From assembly GCA_038217425.1 (NCBI GenBank), contig JBBQPM010000052.1:1-38908 (forward strand): DNA of 38,908 bases. Direction: 5' to 3'. Position 1 is the first letter of the stretch, and the number at the start of each line of letters is the position of its first letter. A program made the position numbers and the translations under genes. This document shows, piece by piece, positions 17,366 through 25,178 of the stretch. This DNA comes from JAIEPT01 sp038217425 (GTDB lineage Bacteria > Planctomycetota > Planctomycetia > Gemmatales > Gemmataceae). A model generated the notes under the pieces. The model was not told the DNA's origin, searched no databases, and was given only the letters and a program-made list of their open reading frames with translations.

Positions 17366-17489
17366 GTGCGAAGGTGTTGGTCGGTTGATGTGGCTGAGAG
17401 ATGTCGACACGGAACCAAGTCGGGACTCGCATACCTACTTGGCCCCGTGCCCGTTGGATGAGATGGTTGCAGGCGGGTGAGGGCTCTTT
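17332..17489 (-). ncRNA. Candidate structured RNA with competing terminator / closing stem
   Basis: Minus-strand reading. Arm A, AAAGAGCCCTCACC (17476-17489 complement), is perfectly complementary over 14 bases to GGTGAGGGCTCTTT (17337-17350 complement), which is the 3' arm of the terminator plus part of its T-run. A:C pairing and terminator formation therefore exclude each other. Between them lies a 15-bp hairpin formed by GGCACGGGGCCAAGT and ACTTGGTTCCGTGTC (within about 17411-17453). Three of its pairs are G-U on the minus strand and would be C-A mismatches on the plus strand, which points to minus-strand RNA. No protein frame here looks real. It could be a stand-alone small RNA closed by the A:C stem, or an attenuator-like 3' region of the upstream operon. 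The family is not recognised and no clear promoter is seen. Confidence 0.5.
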
Positions 17490-17806
17490 CGTGTAAAGAT
17501 CAGGACTCGCGGACTGATTTTTACGAGTCACCATTGAAGCAATCGCGATGCCAAATCATCGAGAAATCCAAGATTTCTCTATCCGCTACGTATTACACGG
17601 GTTGTGCCGACTGTGTCGTCCGTCGCAAATTTGGGTGTTCAAAACCATCCTATCGAATGCCGCAAAGTTGCGCGGATTCGCTACATTTCGCTGCACCATT
17701 CTGACGCGTTTGCCGCTTTTTTAGGCAGGATCGGTACTCTTCCCACGTGTTGCGTTTCGCGGCAGCTGATCGATTGTGCCCGGATCAGGGCAAATCGCTT
17801 CCGGAT
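17490..17806. other. Intergenic gap, no gene recognised
   Basis: 317 bases between the candidate RNA and the uracil-DNA glycosylase stop. Composition is lower in G+C than the flanking gene. It contains a short palindrome GAGAAATC-CAA-GATTTCTC (17561-17579) and the small inverted pair GACTCG/CGAGTC near 17503-17528. There is no convincing coding frame, and no terminator directly behind the glycosylase gene. The region could hold the promoter of the candidate RNA or be its 5' leader. Confidence 0.4.
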
Positions 17807-18505
17807 TTACCCAGGCGATCGGGGCGGGATCGTTCGGCCAAGCTGTGCCATGAGCCATTGCATGTCCTGCCAGACTTCCTTCTTCTTGCTCGGATCGCGG
17901 TGCGGCAGCAGGTAACTCGGGTGGTAGGTCACCATGACCTTGATGCCCTGATATTCGTGGAATTTGCCGCGGAGTTCGCGCAGGCTCTTGGTGGTGTTCA
18001 GCAGGTATTTGGCGGCCGTGCCTCCGAGGCAGACGATGGTCTTGGGCTGGACGACAGCCAGTTGCCGCTGGAGATAGGGTAAACAGTTATGGGCTTCGTC
18101 GGGTTGCGGGGTGCGGTTGGCGGGGGGATGGCATTTGAGGATGTTGCAGATGTAGACCTCGCTGCGCTCCAGGCCGCAGGCGGCGATGATCTTGTCGAGC
18201 AGCTGACCGGCGGCGCCGACGAACGGCAGCCCCTGGCGGTCCTCATCTTCGCCGGGGGCTTCGCCCAAGAAACAGATCTCGGCATCGGGGGAGCCGTCGC
18301 TGAAGACGGTTTGCCGGCGCGAGGCGGCGAGGGGGGCGCATTTCTGGCAGCCGGCGACCTCCTCCGCGAGCATCTGCAATGCCCGTCGCTTGTCGACGAC
18401 TGCGGGGGCAGCGGGTTGCGGGAGCGGTACGGATTTGCCCAGCCATTCGACGCCGGCGGACTTGAGGGCGAGGAGATGTCCTTCGATCTGACGTTTGAGA
18501 TCCAT
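17807..18505 (-). CDS. Family 4 uracil-DNA glycosylase (Fe-S type)
   Basis: 232 residues. It removes uracil from DNA in base-excision repair. The catalytic-site motif GEAPGEDEDRQGLPFVG lies at 81-97 and the HPS motif at 195-197. The four iron-sulfur cysteines fit C53, C56, C125 and C141: the spacings of 69 and 16 residues between the last three agree with the Thermus family 4 enzyme as I recall it. The N-terminal 40 residues (a basic helix and a proline-rich linker) are an extension common in bacterial family 4 members. The gene starts 10 bases after the stop of the DUF1549/1553 gene on the same strand, so the two are probably cotranscribed, an odd pairing of a repair enzyme with an exported haem-type protein. 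Confidence 0.95.
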   Translation of the reverse strand: MDLKRQIEGHLLALKSAGVEWLGKSVPLPQPAAPAVVDKRRALQMLAEEVAGCQKCAPLAASRRQTVFSDGSPDAEICFLGEAPGEDEDRQGLPFVGAAGQLLDKIIAACGLERSEVYICNILKCHPPANRTPQPDEAHNCLPYLQRQLAVVQPKTIVCLGGTAAKYLLNTTKSLRELRGKFHEYQGIKVMVTYHPSYLLPHRDPSKKKEVWQDMQWLMAQLGRTIPPRSPG

Positions 18506-18515
18506 GCCGTCCTCG

Positions 18516-20714
18516 TTAGCGCCGGAGCAGGAAGTCCTTGGAGTTCAGGATGCCCCACAAGAGATCCTCGAGGGCGCCGCGCCGGTCGGACGCCTCGAGC
18601 AACGGCCCCAGCGCCGTTCGCTCCGACGCGCTCGCCGGCCGACTCAAGGCGGCGAGGAAGAGTTCGTCCAGCGCCGCCTCGGCCGACAATTTCTCCAACC
18701 GTGCCAACCGATTTTTCGGCTCCGCCAACGCCTTGTTGATGACTTCGCCGGTGATCATCTGCAGCGCCTGCGCCAGCGTCGTTTGATCCGAACGCTCGCA
18801 ATCGCAACTGAGCAGACGTTCGGGTTTGCCGAAGGTCTTGAGAAAGCGGAACGGTCCCTGAAACGACTCGGACCGGCGAATCGACGGCATACTCGGCAGC
18901 AACCCCGCGCGTTTCACGTCCTGATACCCTTCGAACGCGAGCTTCGTCTCGGTCACCTGGGCGATGGCGTCGAGCAACGCCTCCGCGGGGAGCGAACGGA
19001 CGACGCCGCGCGAGAAGTTCGCTTCGTCGTCCGCGTTGAACTCGTTGGGCGTCGACGACAGCTGATAGACGCGTGCGTTCATGATGACCCGGATCAGCTG
19101 CTTCTGATCGAAGCCGTGCTTCACGAAGTCCTGGGCGAGCGCGTCGAGCAACGGGCCGTTGATGGGGGGATTCGATTGGCGGAAGTCGTCGTTGGGGTCG
19201 ACGATGCCTCGGCCCAGGAGATGCGTCCAGATGCGGTTCGCCTGCGTGCGCGCGAAGAACGGATTCTCGGGCGCCGCCAGCCACTCAGCGAGCGGCTTCA
19301 GACGGTCGTCCTTGGTTTTGATATCGAGGTTCGGCCCGCCGAGAAAGCGGGGCTTCAGCACGTCGCCGGTCGTGGGGTGTTTGATTTCGCTTTCGGCGTC
19401 CATGAAGACGATCTGCTCGCCGATGAACTCGTGTTTGTCGAGCTTATCGCGCTTCGTGTTCTCGAGGATCTTGTACTGAACGCGCGGAAAGAAAGCGGCG
19501 AGTTGGTGGTAGTCGTTCTGCGTCCAGCGATCGAAGGGATGGTTATGGCACTTGGCGCACTGCATGCGGATGCCGAGAAAGACCTGGGCGAACGCCTCGG
19601 AGCGGGCGTACGGCTCGCGCAACGCGCGGTAGTAATTCGCGGCAGGTTCCTTGTAGGTGCTGCCGCGGCTGGCGACGAGTTCGGCGACGAACTTGTTGAG
19701 GGGTTTATTCTCCGCGAGCGCCTGGCGGATCCAGTCGAAGAAAAGGGCCGAGCCTTTGCGGTCGAGCGACTTCTCTTCGTTGCGGAGGATGTCGGACCAT
19801 TTGAGGGCCCACCACTCGGCGTACTCGGGGCGCTCGAGCAAGCGGTCGATGAGCTTGGCGCGCTTGCCGGGATCGGCGTCGGCGAGGAACGCCTTCGCCT
19901 CGGCGGCGCTGGGGAGCAGGCCGAGTAGATCGAGATACGCGCGACGGAGGAACTCGCTGTCGCTGGACAGTTCGCTCGGCTGGAGCTGAAGCTTCGCGAG
20001 TTTCTGATAGACGAGAGTATCGATATAGTTGTGCGTGGGCGGAGGCTGAAACGCGAAGCCGGGCCGTTTCGGCAGGATGGCGAGCTGGGCGGTTCCCTGA
20101 TGATCGAGGTAGCGGGCGACGATGGTCGCCTGGCCGAGCGTGCGCGTTTCGACGAGGCCCTGCCGGGTCACTTCGATCATGGGGTTGGACGACTCGAAGA
20201 CCGCGAGATCGGTGACGTCGCGTTTGCCCCCCTGGGCATCGTGAATCCAGACACGGACGGCGATTGTCGGGGCGTCGACTTCGAGGTACGCTTCCGCGGG
20301 GCTGACTTCGATCTTCGCGAACGGCGCGGTCTTGGCGCCCAGGGGCATGCCCTGCTCGATCCAGGCGCGGACGAGTTTATACTCCTGGCTCGCGGGGGTG
20401 AAGCGCGGACCTCCTTCATGGGCGATTCGGCCGGTTGCTTTGAGCAGGAGGAGGCTGTCGTCGGGGAGCAGGGGATTGAGGCGTCGGCCCTGCTGTTCGC
20501 GAGTGAGGGCGAGGTGATCGCGTTCGGGGCTTTCGCCGCGGAGGGAGAGTTTAAAGCCCCCTTTGCCGTTGAGATTGCCATGACACGTGCCGGCGTTGCA
20601 GCCGGCGCGCGAGAGGACGGCCATCACCTGCCGGCGAAAGTCGACCGTCTCTGCCGAGGCGGACGACGCCAGCGCGAGGAGGGACAGCAGCGTTATCGAG
20701 AAGGCGCGGAGCAT
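18516..20714 (-). CDS. Exported DUF1549/DUF1553 planctomycete cytochrome-type protein
   Basis: 732 residues from ATG 20714, chosen over an ATG at 20771 because it begins a signal peptide (MLRAFSITLLSLLALASSAS) and has GGAAAA upstream. Order: PSCyt1-like N-terminal region with CNAGTCHG (C39-H45), a haem-binding-like cysteine motif of this family; a bacterial Ig-like (BIG2) segment around 130-235; DUF1549 about 240-450 with CAKCHNHPFDRW, a true CXXCH; and DUF1553 about 480-730. These proteins are abundant in Planctomycetes, act outside the cytoplasm, and are often paired with a DUF1501 protein. No DUF1501 gene is nearby, so this is an orphan copy. Function is unknown beyond probable c-type haem binding. 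It is divergent from the secreted CPFC protein. Confidence 0.92.
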   Translation of the reverse strand: MLRAFSITLLSLLALASSASAETVDFRRQVMAVLSRAGCNAGTCHGNLNGKGGFKLSLRGESPERDHLALTREQQGRRLNPLLPDDSLLLLKATGRIAHEGGPRFTPASQEYKLVRAWIEQGMPLGAKTAPFAKIEVSPAEAYLEVDAPTIAVRVWIHDAQGGKRDVTDLAVFESSNPMIEVTRQGLVETRTLGQATIVARYLDHQGTAQLAILPKRPGFAFQPPPTHNYIDTLVYQKLAKLQLQPSELSSDSEFLRRAYLDLLGLLPSAAEAKAFLADADPGKRAKLIDRLLERPEYAEWWALKWSDILRNEEKSLDRKGSALFFDWIRQALAENKPLNKFVAELVASRGSTYKEPAANYYRALREPYARSEAFAQVFLGIRMQCAKCHNHPFDRWTQNDYHQLAAFFPRVQYKILENTKRDKLDKHEFIGEQIVFMDAESEIKHPTTGDVLKPRFLGGPNLDIKTKDDRLKPLAEWLAAPENPFFARTQANRIWTHLLGRGIVDPNDDFRQSNPPINGPLLDALAQDFVKHGFDQKQLIRVIMNARVYQLSSTPNEFNADDEANFSRGVVRSLPAEALLDAIAQVTETKLAFEGYQDVKRAGLLPSMPSIRRSESFQGPFRFLKTFGKPERLLSCDCERSDQTTLAQALQMITGEVINKALAEPKNRLARLEKLSAEAALDELFLAALSRPASASERTALGPLLEASDRRGALEDLLWGILNSKDFLLRR

Positions 20715-20724
20715 GTTTTTTCCA

Positions 20725-20754
20725 TTGTCATTCGCGGCGTGCTTCGTCCATAAT
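20725..20754 (+). promoter_or_regulatory. Probable promoter of the secreted CPFC gene
   Basis: TTGTCA (20725-20730) is followed after 18 bases by CATAAT (20749-20754). The adjoining ATAATGATATTAT is nearly palindromic and could also hold the -10 box of the divergent DUF1549 gene. Confidence 0.45.
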
Positions 20755-20795
20755 GATATTATGATCCGCACGCACTCCTCTCGGCGAGGTTTTTC

Positions 20796-21953
20796 ATGAA
20801 GTTCCGCATCTTGCTCGGCATCGTTCTACTGACTCTACCGCTCCCGCCGCTCGCCGCCTGTCCGTTCTGCGACAGCGTGAGCACGCCGACCATTCTCGAA
20901 GATTTTCGCGAGGCGGACCTTATCGTCCTGGGGCGACTCGAGAAGGCGCAGCTCAAGGATTTCGCCGGCACGACCGATCTGGTGATCGAAGCGGTGCTCA
21001 AGGATCATGCGTTCCTGAAGGACAAGAAGACGATCACGCTGCCGATGTACATTCAGCGAACCGAGTTTAAGTTTCTCGTATTTTGCCACGTTTACAAGGG
21101 CAACCTCGATCCCTACCGCGGAATTTCCGTCAAGAGCGACGCCGACGTGTTGAGCTACCTGCGCGGGGCGCTCAAGGTCAAGGACCGTTCGCCCGGCGAT
21201 CGGCTGCGGCATGCGTTCGATTATCTCGAATCGAAGGAGAGCGAAGTTTCGCTCGACGCTTATCGCGAGTTCGCCAAGGCGGACTATTCGGATTATCGCG
21301 GCATGGCCAAGGATCTCGACGCCGACCTGATTCTCAGCTGGCTCAAGGACGAAAAGACGCTATCATTTCGCTACGGCCTGTACTCGTCGCTCCTGGGACA
21401 CAGCGGCAACGCCAAGCACGCGGAGTTTCTGCGCAGCATGATCGTCGATCCCGAACGCAACAAGAACTCCGGCATCGCCGGCATGTTTTCCGGCTACGCC
21501 ATGCTCGAGCCGGCCAAGGGATTCGAGCTGCTCGAACAGAAAATGCTCGATCCGAAGCAAGACTTCACGCTGCGGTACAACGCCTTGCAGTCGCTTCGTT
21601 TCTTTCACAAAGAACGCAACGACGTAATCTCGAAGGCGCAGGCGGAGTCGGCGGTCGCCAAGCTGATGGGCGTGCCGGATATGTCCGACTTCGCGGTCGA
21701 CGATCTGCGCAAGTGGAACGTCTGGGATCGGACGCCTGAGGTGCTCGATTACTACGGTAGGAAGTCGCACAGCATCTCGGTGGTGAAGCGGGCGATCGTG
21801 CGTTTCGCGCTGCAATCGCCGCGGCCGGAAGCGGCGACGTTCATTCAGGAGCAACGGCAGCGCGATCCGCAGGGGGTCGAGGACACGGAAGAGATTTTGC
21901 GGCTGGAGATCGGCAGCGAGAATCTGCCGAACGGTTCGAAGAACAAGAAATGA
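20796..21953 (+). CDS. Secreted protein with CPFC motif, function unknown
   Basis: 385 residues. A signal peptide (MKFRILLGIVLLTLPLPPLA) is followed at once by ACPFCDS, a CXXC pair at the start of the mature protein like a thioredoxin-type or metal-binding site. Residues about 25-125 look like a beta-rich domain (TITLPMYIQRTEFKFLVFCH). The rest is helical with repeated 'AEFLRSMIVDPERNKNSG / GFELLEQKMLDPKQ' units that suggest HEAT-like repeats. I recognise the overall pattern as common in Planctomycetes but not the function. The stop overlaps the glycerate kinase start by four bases (ATGA), so the two are translationally coupled despite their different cellular compartments. Confidence 0.8.
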   Translation: MKFRILLGIVLLTLPLPPLAACPFCDSVSTPTILEDFREADLIVLGRLEKAQLKDFAGTTDLVIEAVLKDHAFLKDKKTITLPMYIQRTEFKFLVFCHVYKGNLDPYRGISVKSDADVLSYLRGALKVKDRSPGDRLRHAFDYLESKESEVSLDAYREFAKADYSDYRGMAKDLDADLILSWLKDEKTLSFRYGLYSSLLGHSGNAKHAEFLRSMIVDPERNKNSGIAGMFSGYAMLEPAKGFELLEQKMLDPKQDFTLRYNALQSLRFFHKERNDVISKAQAESAVAKLMGVPDMSDFAVDDLRKWNVWDRTPEVLDYYGRKSHSISVVKRAIVRFALQSPRPEAATFIQEQRQRDPQGVEDTEEILRLEIGSENLPNGSKNKK

Positions 21954-23344
21954 GCACGAGTTTGAGCGTACTGCGTGAGAATGCCCAGGCGATCTGGCAA
22001 GCGGGCGTCGATGCCGTCCTACCGGGTCCGCTGCTCGCGGAGGCGCTGGCCGAGCCGGAACTGCGTCGCGATCTGGAAGAGGCGGCGCGGATCGTGGTGG
22101 TCGGCGCGGGCAAAGCGGGCGCGGCGATGGCGGCGGCGGTGGAACGGCTGCTCGTTGAATTTTTGCCGAAGCTGGAAGGTCATATCAACGTCCCGGCCGG
22201 GACTGAAGTGCCGACGCAGAAGATCCACTTACACGCCGCTCGGCCGCTGGCGAGCAATCATCCGACGCCCGCGGGGGTCGCCGGCGCCGAGACGATTCTG
22301 CAGTTGGTGCAGGGCGCCGGGCCTGACGACGTGGTGCTGTGTCTGCTTTCGGGGGGCGGTTCCGCCTTGCTCCCCGCGCCCACTCCGGGCGTGAGCCTGG
22401 CGGACAAGCAAACCGTCACGCGCTACCTGCACGCGTGCGGCGCCTCGATCGACGAGATGAACGCCGTCCGCAAGCACCTCAGCGCCATCAAGGGGGGCCG
22501 ACTCGCTCATACGTTTGCCGGCAGACGCCTCTACAGCCTCATCATCTCCGACGTGGTCGGCGATCCGCTCGACGTCATCGCCTCCGGCCCGACCGCTCCC
22601 GATCCCACGACGTTCGCCAATGCCTGGTCCGTGCTGCAAAAGTATCGCCTCTCGGAAATGATCCCGTTCGGCGTCACGGAACACTTCCAGCGCGGCGTGC
22701 GCGGGCAAATCAGCGAAACCCCGAAGGAGCTGTCGTCGCGCGTTCGCAACCGCATCCTCGGCAACAACGTCCGCGCCCTCGCCGTCGCCGAGGCCCACGC
22801 GAAATCCCTGGGGTACGCGGTGCTCAATCTCGGTTCCTATATCGAAGGCGAGACGAAACAGGTGGCAGTTGCCCTGGCCGGGATCTGCCGTAGCGTCCGC
22901 GAACAGGGGATCCCGCTGCTGATTCCCGCGTGCATCCTGAGCGGCGGCGAAACCACGGTGACGCTGTCGGACGACCCGGGCAAAGGGGGCCGAAACCAGG
23001 AGTTTGCGCTCGCATTCCTGGCGAAGATGCAGCGCGTCGGCCTGAACGGGACGCTGTTATTGTGCGGCGGCACCGACGGCGAGGATGGCCCGACCGACGC
23101 CGCCGGCGCCTGGGTCGATGCCGAGACGCTCGTCGCCGTCAAGGAAAAGCATCTCGAGCTCGGGGTGGCGCTGGCGCGCAACGAAGCGTATGTGTTTTTC
23201 GAGAGCGCCGGCGGGCTGCTGAAGACGGGATTGACGCAAACCAACGTCATGGACGTCCGCGTACTGCTGATGCACCCCGAAAGTCCAGAGACGCCGCTCC
23301 CTGCGTCGCCCAGCACCATTTCCTCGCGGTCGTTCGAGAAGTGA
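21950..23344 (+). CDS. Glycerate 2-kinase (GckA/TtuD, MOFRL family)
   Basis: 464 residues, typical length. It phosphorylates D-glycerate to 2-phosphoglycerate with ATP. Visible family motifs: GAGKAG (52-57), LSGGGSALLPAP (about 133), RKHLSAIKGGRLA, SDVVGDPLDVIASGPTAPD (the signature block), then the C-terminal MOFRL domain with SGGETTVTL, GGRNQEFALA and GGTDGEDGPTDAAGA. The start overlaps the preceding gene (ATGA). The downstream gene, convergent on the other strand, is an ACS-type MFS transporter. This suggests uptake and breakdown of a sugar acid via tartronate semialdehyde and glycerate; that is inference. The end is followed by a long inverted repeat. The final 20 residues (rich in S, P) are family-variable. 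Confidence 0.95.
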   Translation: MSTSLSVLRENAQAIWQAGVDAVLPGPLLAEALAEPELRRDLEEAARIVVVGAGKAGAAMAAAVERLLVEFLPKLEGHINVPAGTEVPTQKIHLHAARPLASNHPTPAGVAGAETILQLVQGAGPDDVVLCLLSGGGSALLPAPTPGVSLADKQTVTRYLHACGASIDEMNAVRKHLSAIKGGRLAHTFAGRRLYSLIISDVVGDPLDVIASGPTAPDPTTFANAWSVLQKYRLSEMIPFGVTEHFQRGVRGQISETPKELSSRVRNRILGNNVRALAVAEAHAKSLGYAVLNLGSYIEGETKQVAVALAGICRSVREQGIPLLIPACILSGGETTVTLSDDPGKGGRNQEFALAFLAKMQRVGLNGTLLLCGGTDGEDGPTDAAGAWVDAETLVAVKEKHLELGVALARNEAYVFFESAGGLLKTGLTQTNVMDVRVLLMHPESPETPLPASPSTISSRSFEK

Positions 23345-23352
23345 CGATCTAA

Positions 23353-23465
23353 GAAAGCCCAGGGATGGCGATCCTGGGGAAACGCCACATGCGCGATTTC
23401 CTCGCGTTCGTTCTGAAAGTGACGATCCCCGGCGCTTCCCCAGGGATCGCCATCCCTGGGCTTTC
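23353..23465. repeat. Long inverted repeat between convergent genes
   Basis: Bases 23353-23381 and 23436-23465 are inverted copies of about 29 bases (GAAAGCCCAGGGATGGCGAT at the left edge) with a single base insertion. Each arm is itself palindromic around CAGGGATNGCGATCCTG. The short direct repeat GTGACGATC stands next to both arms. There is no T-run. It may act as a bidirectional terminator for glycerate kinase and the MFS gene, but it looks like a dispersed REP-type element. Confidence 0.75.
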
Positions 23466-23472
23466 GCGCGGC

Positions 23473-25059
23473 TCAATCGTGCGGCTCGTCGCCCGGGGCG
23501 TAGACGATCACCCGCCGCGGATCGATGAACGCCCAGCCCAGCGACGCGATGAAGAACATGATCGCGGAGAACGTCAGGGCCAGATACCAACGCTCCGGCT
23601 GACCTTCGGGCGTCGCCAGGGCGGCGACGGCGATGGGGCCGACCACTGTGCCCATGTTGCCGATCATGTTCATGAAACCCGACACCGTCCCCGAGTAGCG
23701 ATGGCCGATGTCGATGCAGGTCGCCCAGCTTACGCCCATTGCCATGTCTTTGAGGAACGAGGCGATGCACAGGAAGACGACCGTCCACAGGGGATCATGC
23801 ACCCACAAAGCGAGCAGAAAGAAGACGCCGCCGAGGAAGTAGGCGATGAAGCCTTGCAGGGTTCGCCCCCAGCGCGGGCCGAGGACGCGGACCATGCGGT
23901 CGGTGGTGAGTCCGCCGCTGAGGCAGGCGATGCCGCCGAAGAAGAGGGGGGCGCCGAGCGCGATCATGAGGGCGTTGCCGGAGAGTCCCAGTTCTTGCTT
24001 GTAGTACCGGGCATCCCAGGTGATGAAGAAGCACCAGCCGGCGTTACTGCAGAAGTACATCACGCTGAGGAACCAGAGGGTCGGACTGGCGAGCATGTGT
24101 CGCCAGCTGATCGGCGCCGGCTTCTCGAGGGGAATCGCCGGCCGAATTTGGCCTTCGGCAAGCGTCGGGGGAATTTCGCGTTCCGTGCGCGATTGCACGA
24201 CGAGCGAGACGGAAATCAGGATGAGCCAGAGCGAGCCGATGATCGTGGGCACAGTCACGGTGAGCGGCCAATCGAGCAGCCAGGACAGACCGCCGAACGC
24301 GATCGCCGCCGCGACGTACGCCAGGGCATAAGGGAGCATCGGGCGAAAGTCGACAGCGAGGGTCGGCACGCCGGCTTTGCCGAGGCAGACGAGTTTTTCC
24401 GCATCGTTGACGGCGGGGTGCTGGATCGGCGTGTCGCGGAAGAAGTACCAGAAGAAGAGGACCCAGACGATGCCCATGATGCCGAAGAGGTAGAAAGCGC
24501 CGCGCCAGCCGAGGTACGTCATCGAAAAGAGGGCGATCAGCGGCGCCGCCACCGCGCCGCCCCAGCGTGCGAACATCCACATCAGGCCCTGGGCGAAGCC
24601 GCGCCGCTGATACGGGAACCACGAACGCAGCGCCCGGGCGATGTTGGGATACGCCCCCGCTTCGCCCATGCCGAACAGGAAACGGACCGCCACGAGCCAG
24701 CCGAAACTGGTGATCGTGAGCGTGAAGAGCCCCAGCGACAAGGTCCATTCGAACTTGTAGATGTAGCCGGTGAGCGCGGTGAAGACCGACCACCAGAGGA
24801 CGATGCGCATCAGCACGCGGCGCGGCCCCATGCGATCGCCCAGCCAGCCGCTGGGGACTTCGAACAGGGAGTACGACAGGGCGAACGCGGCGAAGACCCA
24901 GGCGAACTGCTGCGACGTGAGGCCCAGGTCCGCGGAGATTTGGCCCTCGACCTGCTTGATGCAGACGCGGTCGATGTACGTGATCATCGACAGCGAGCAC
25001 GCCCAGGCGAGGACGAGATAACGGATCGAGGTCGGCTTCGACGGGAGAGAGCCGGTCAT
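23473..25059 (-). CDS. MFS transporter, anion:cation symporter (ACS) type
   Basis: 528 residues with about 12 hydrophobic segments in two sets of six; inner membrane. The N-terminal set starts YLVLAWACSLSMITYIDRVC, the ACS-like first helix with the aspartate-arginine pair. The loop 2-3 motif is GWLGDRMGPRRVL, and GMGEAGAYPNIARALRSWFP is characteristic of the hexuronate/glucarate/tartrate branch (ExuT, GudP). The central loop (about residues 215-330) is longer than usual, includes an extra pair of hydrophobic segments and ends LEKPAPISWRHML. Substrate is probably a sugar acid or other organic anion; the neighbouring glycerate 2-kinase fits this. It is convergent with that kinase. The upstream gap (25060-25178) contains a 36-base hairpin repeat. 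Confidence 0.9.
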   Translation of the reverse strand: MTGSLPSKPTSIRYLVLAWACSLSMITYIDRVCIKQVEGQISADLGLTSQQFAWVFAAFALSYSLFEVPSGWLGDRMGPRRVLMRIVLWWSVFTALTGYIYKFEWTLSLGLFTLTITSFGWLVAVRFLFGMGEAGAYPNIARALRSWFPYQRRGFAQGLMWMFARWGGAVAAPLIALFSMTYLGWRGAFYLFGIMGIVWVLFFWYFFRDTPIQHPAVNDAEKLVCLGKAGVPTLAVDFRPMLPYALAYVAAAIAFGGLSWLLDWPLTVTVPTIIGSLWLILISVSLVVQSRTEREIPPTLAEGQIRPAIPLEKPAPISWRHMLASPTLWFLSVMYFCSNAGWCFFITWDARYYKQELGLSGNALMIALGAPLFFGGIACLSGGLTTDRMVRVLGPRWGRTLQGFIAYFLGGVFFLLALWVHDPLWTVVFLCIASFLKDMAMGVSWATCIDIGHRYSGTVSGFMNMIGNMGTVVGPIAVAALATPEGQPERWYLALTFSAIMFFIASLGWAFIDPRRVIVYAPGDEPHD

Positions 25060-25125
25060 GAGTGGAACTCGGAGAGAGAGGGTGTGTTATTGAAGTATGA
25101 AGGCAGGGCGGTCGAGGCGACCTTG

Positions 25126-25161
25126 GTTTAGCGCTCGCGTGGCGTCGTGTGAGCGCTAAAC
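25126..25161. repeat. Intergenic hairpin repeat, copy 1 (TTTAGCGCTC family)
   Basis: GTTTAGCGCTC and GAGCGCTAAAC form the arms around a 14-base loop. A second copy is at 31031-31067. It lies between glgX and the MFS gene, both on the minus strand. Confidence 0.75.
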
Positions 25162-25178
25162 GGGGACAAACACGGCAA

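Noticed and set aside
17284..17489. Riboswitch controlling tRNA-Lys
   Set aside because: The tRNA has its own promoter at 17294-17321, after the terminator, so the folded element is unlikely to control it.
18495..19928. 477-codon plus-strand open frame
   Set aside because: It is antisense to the DUF1549/DUF1553 gene; no motif or ribosome site supports it.
23365..25131. 588-codon plus-strand open frame
   Set aside because: It is antisense to the clear MFS gene; its translation is rich in R, E, H and D with no domain, as expected from a GC-rich shadow.
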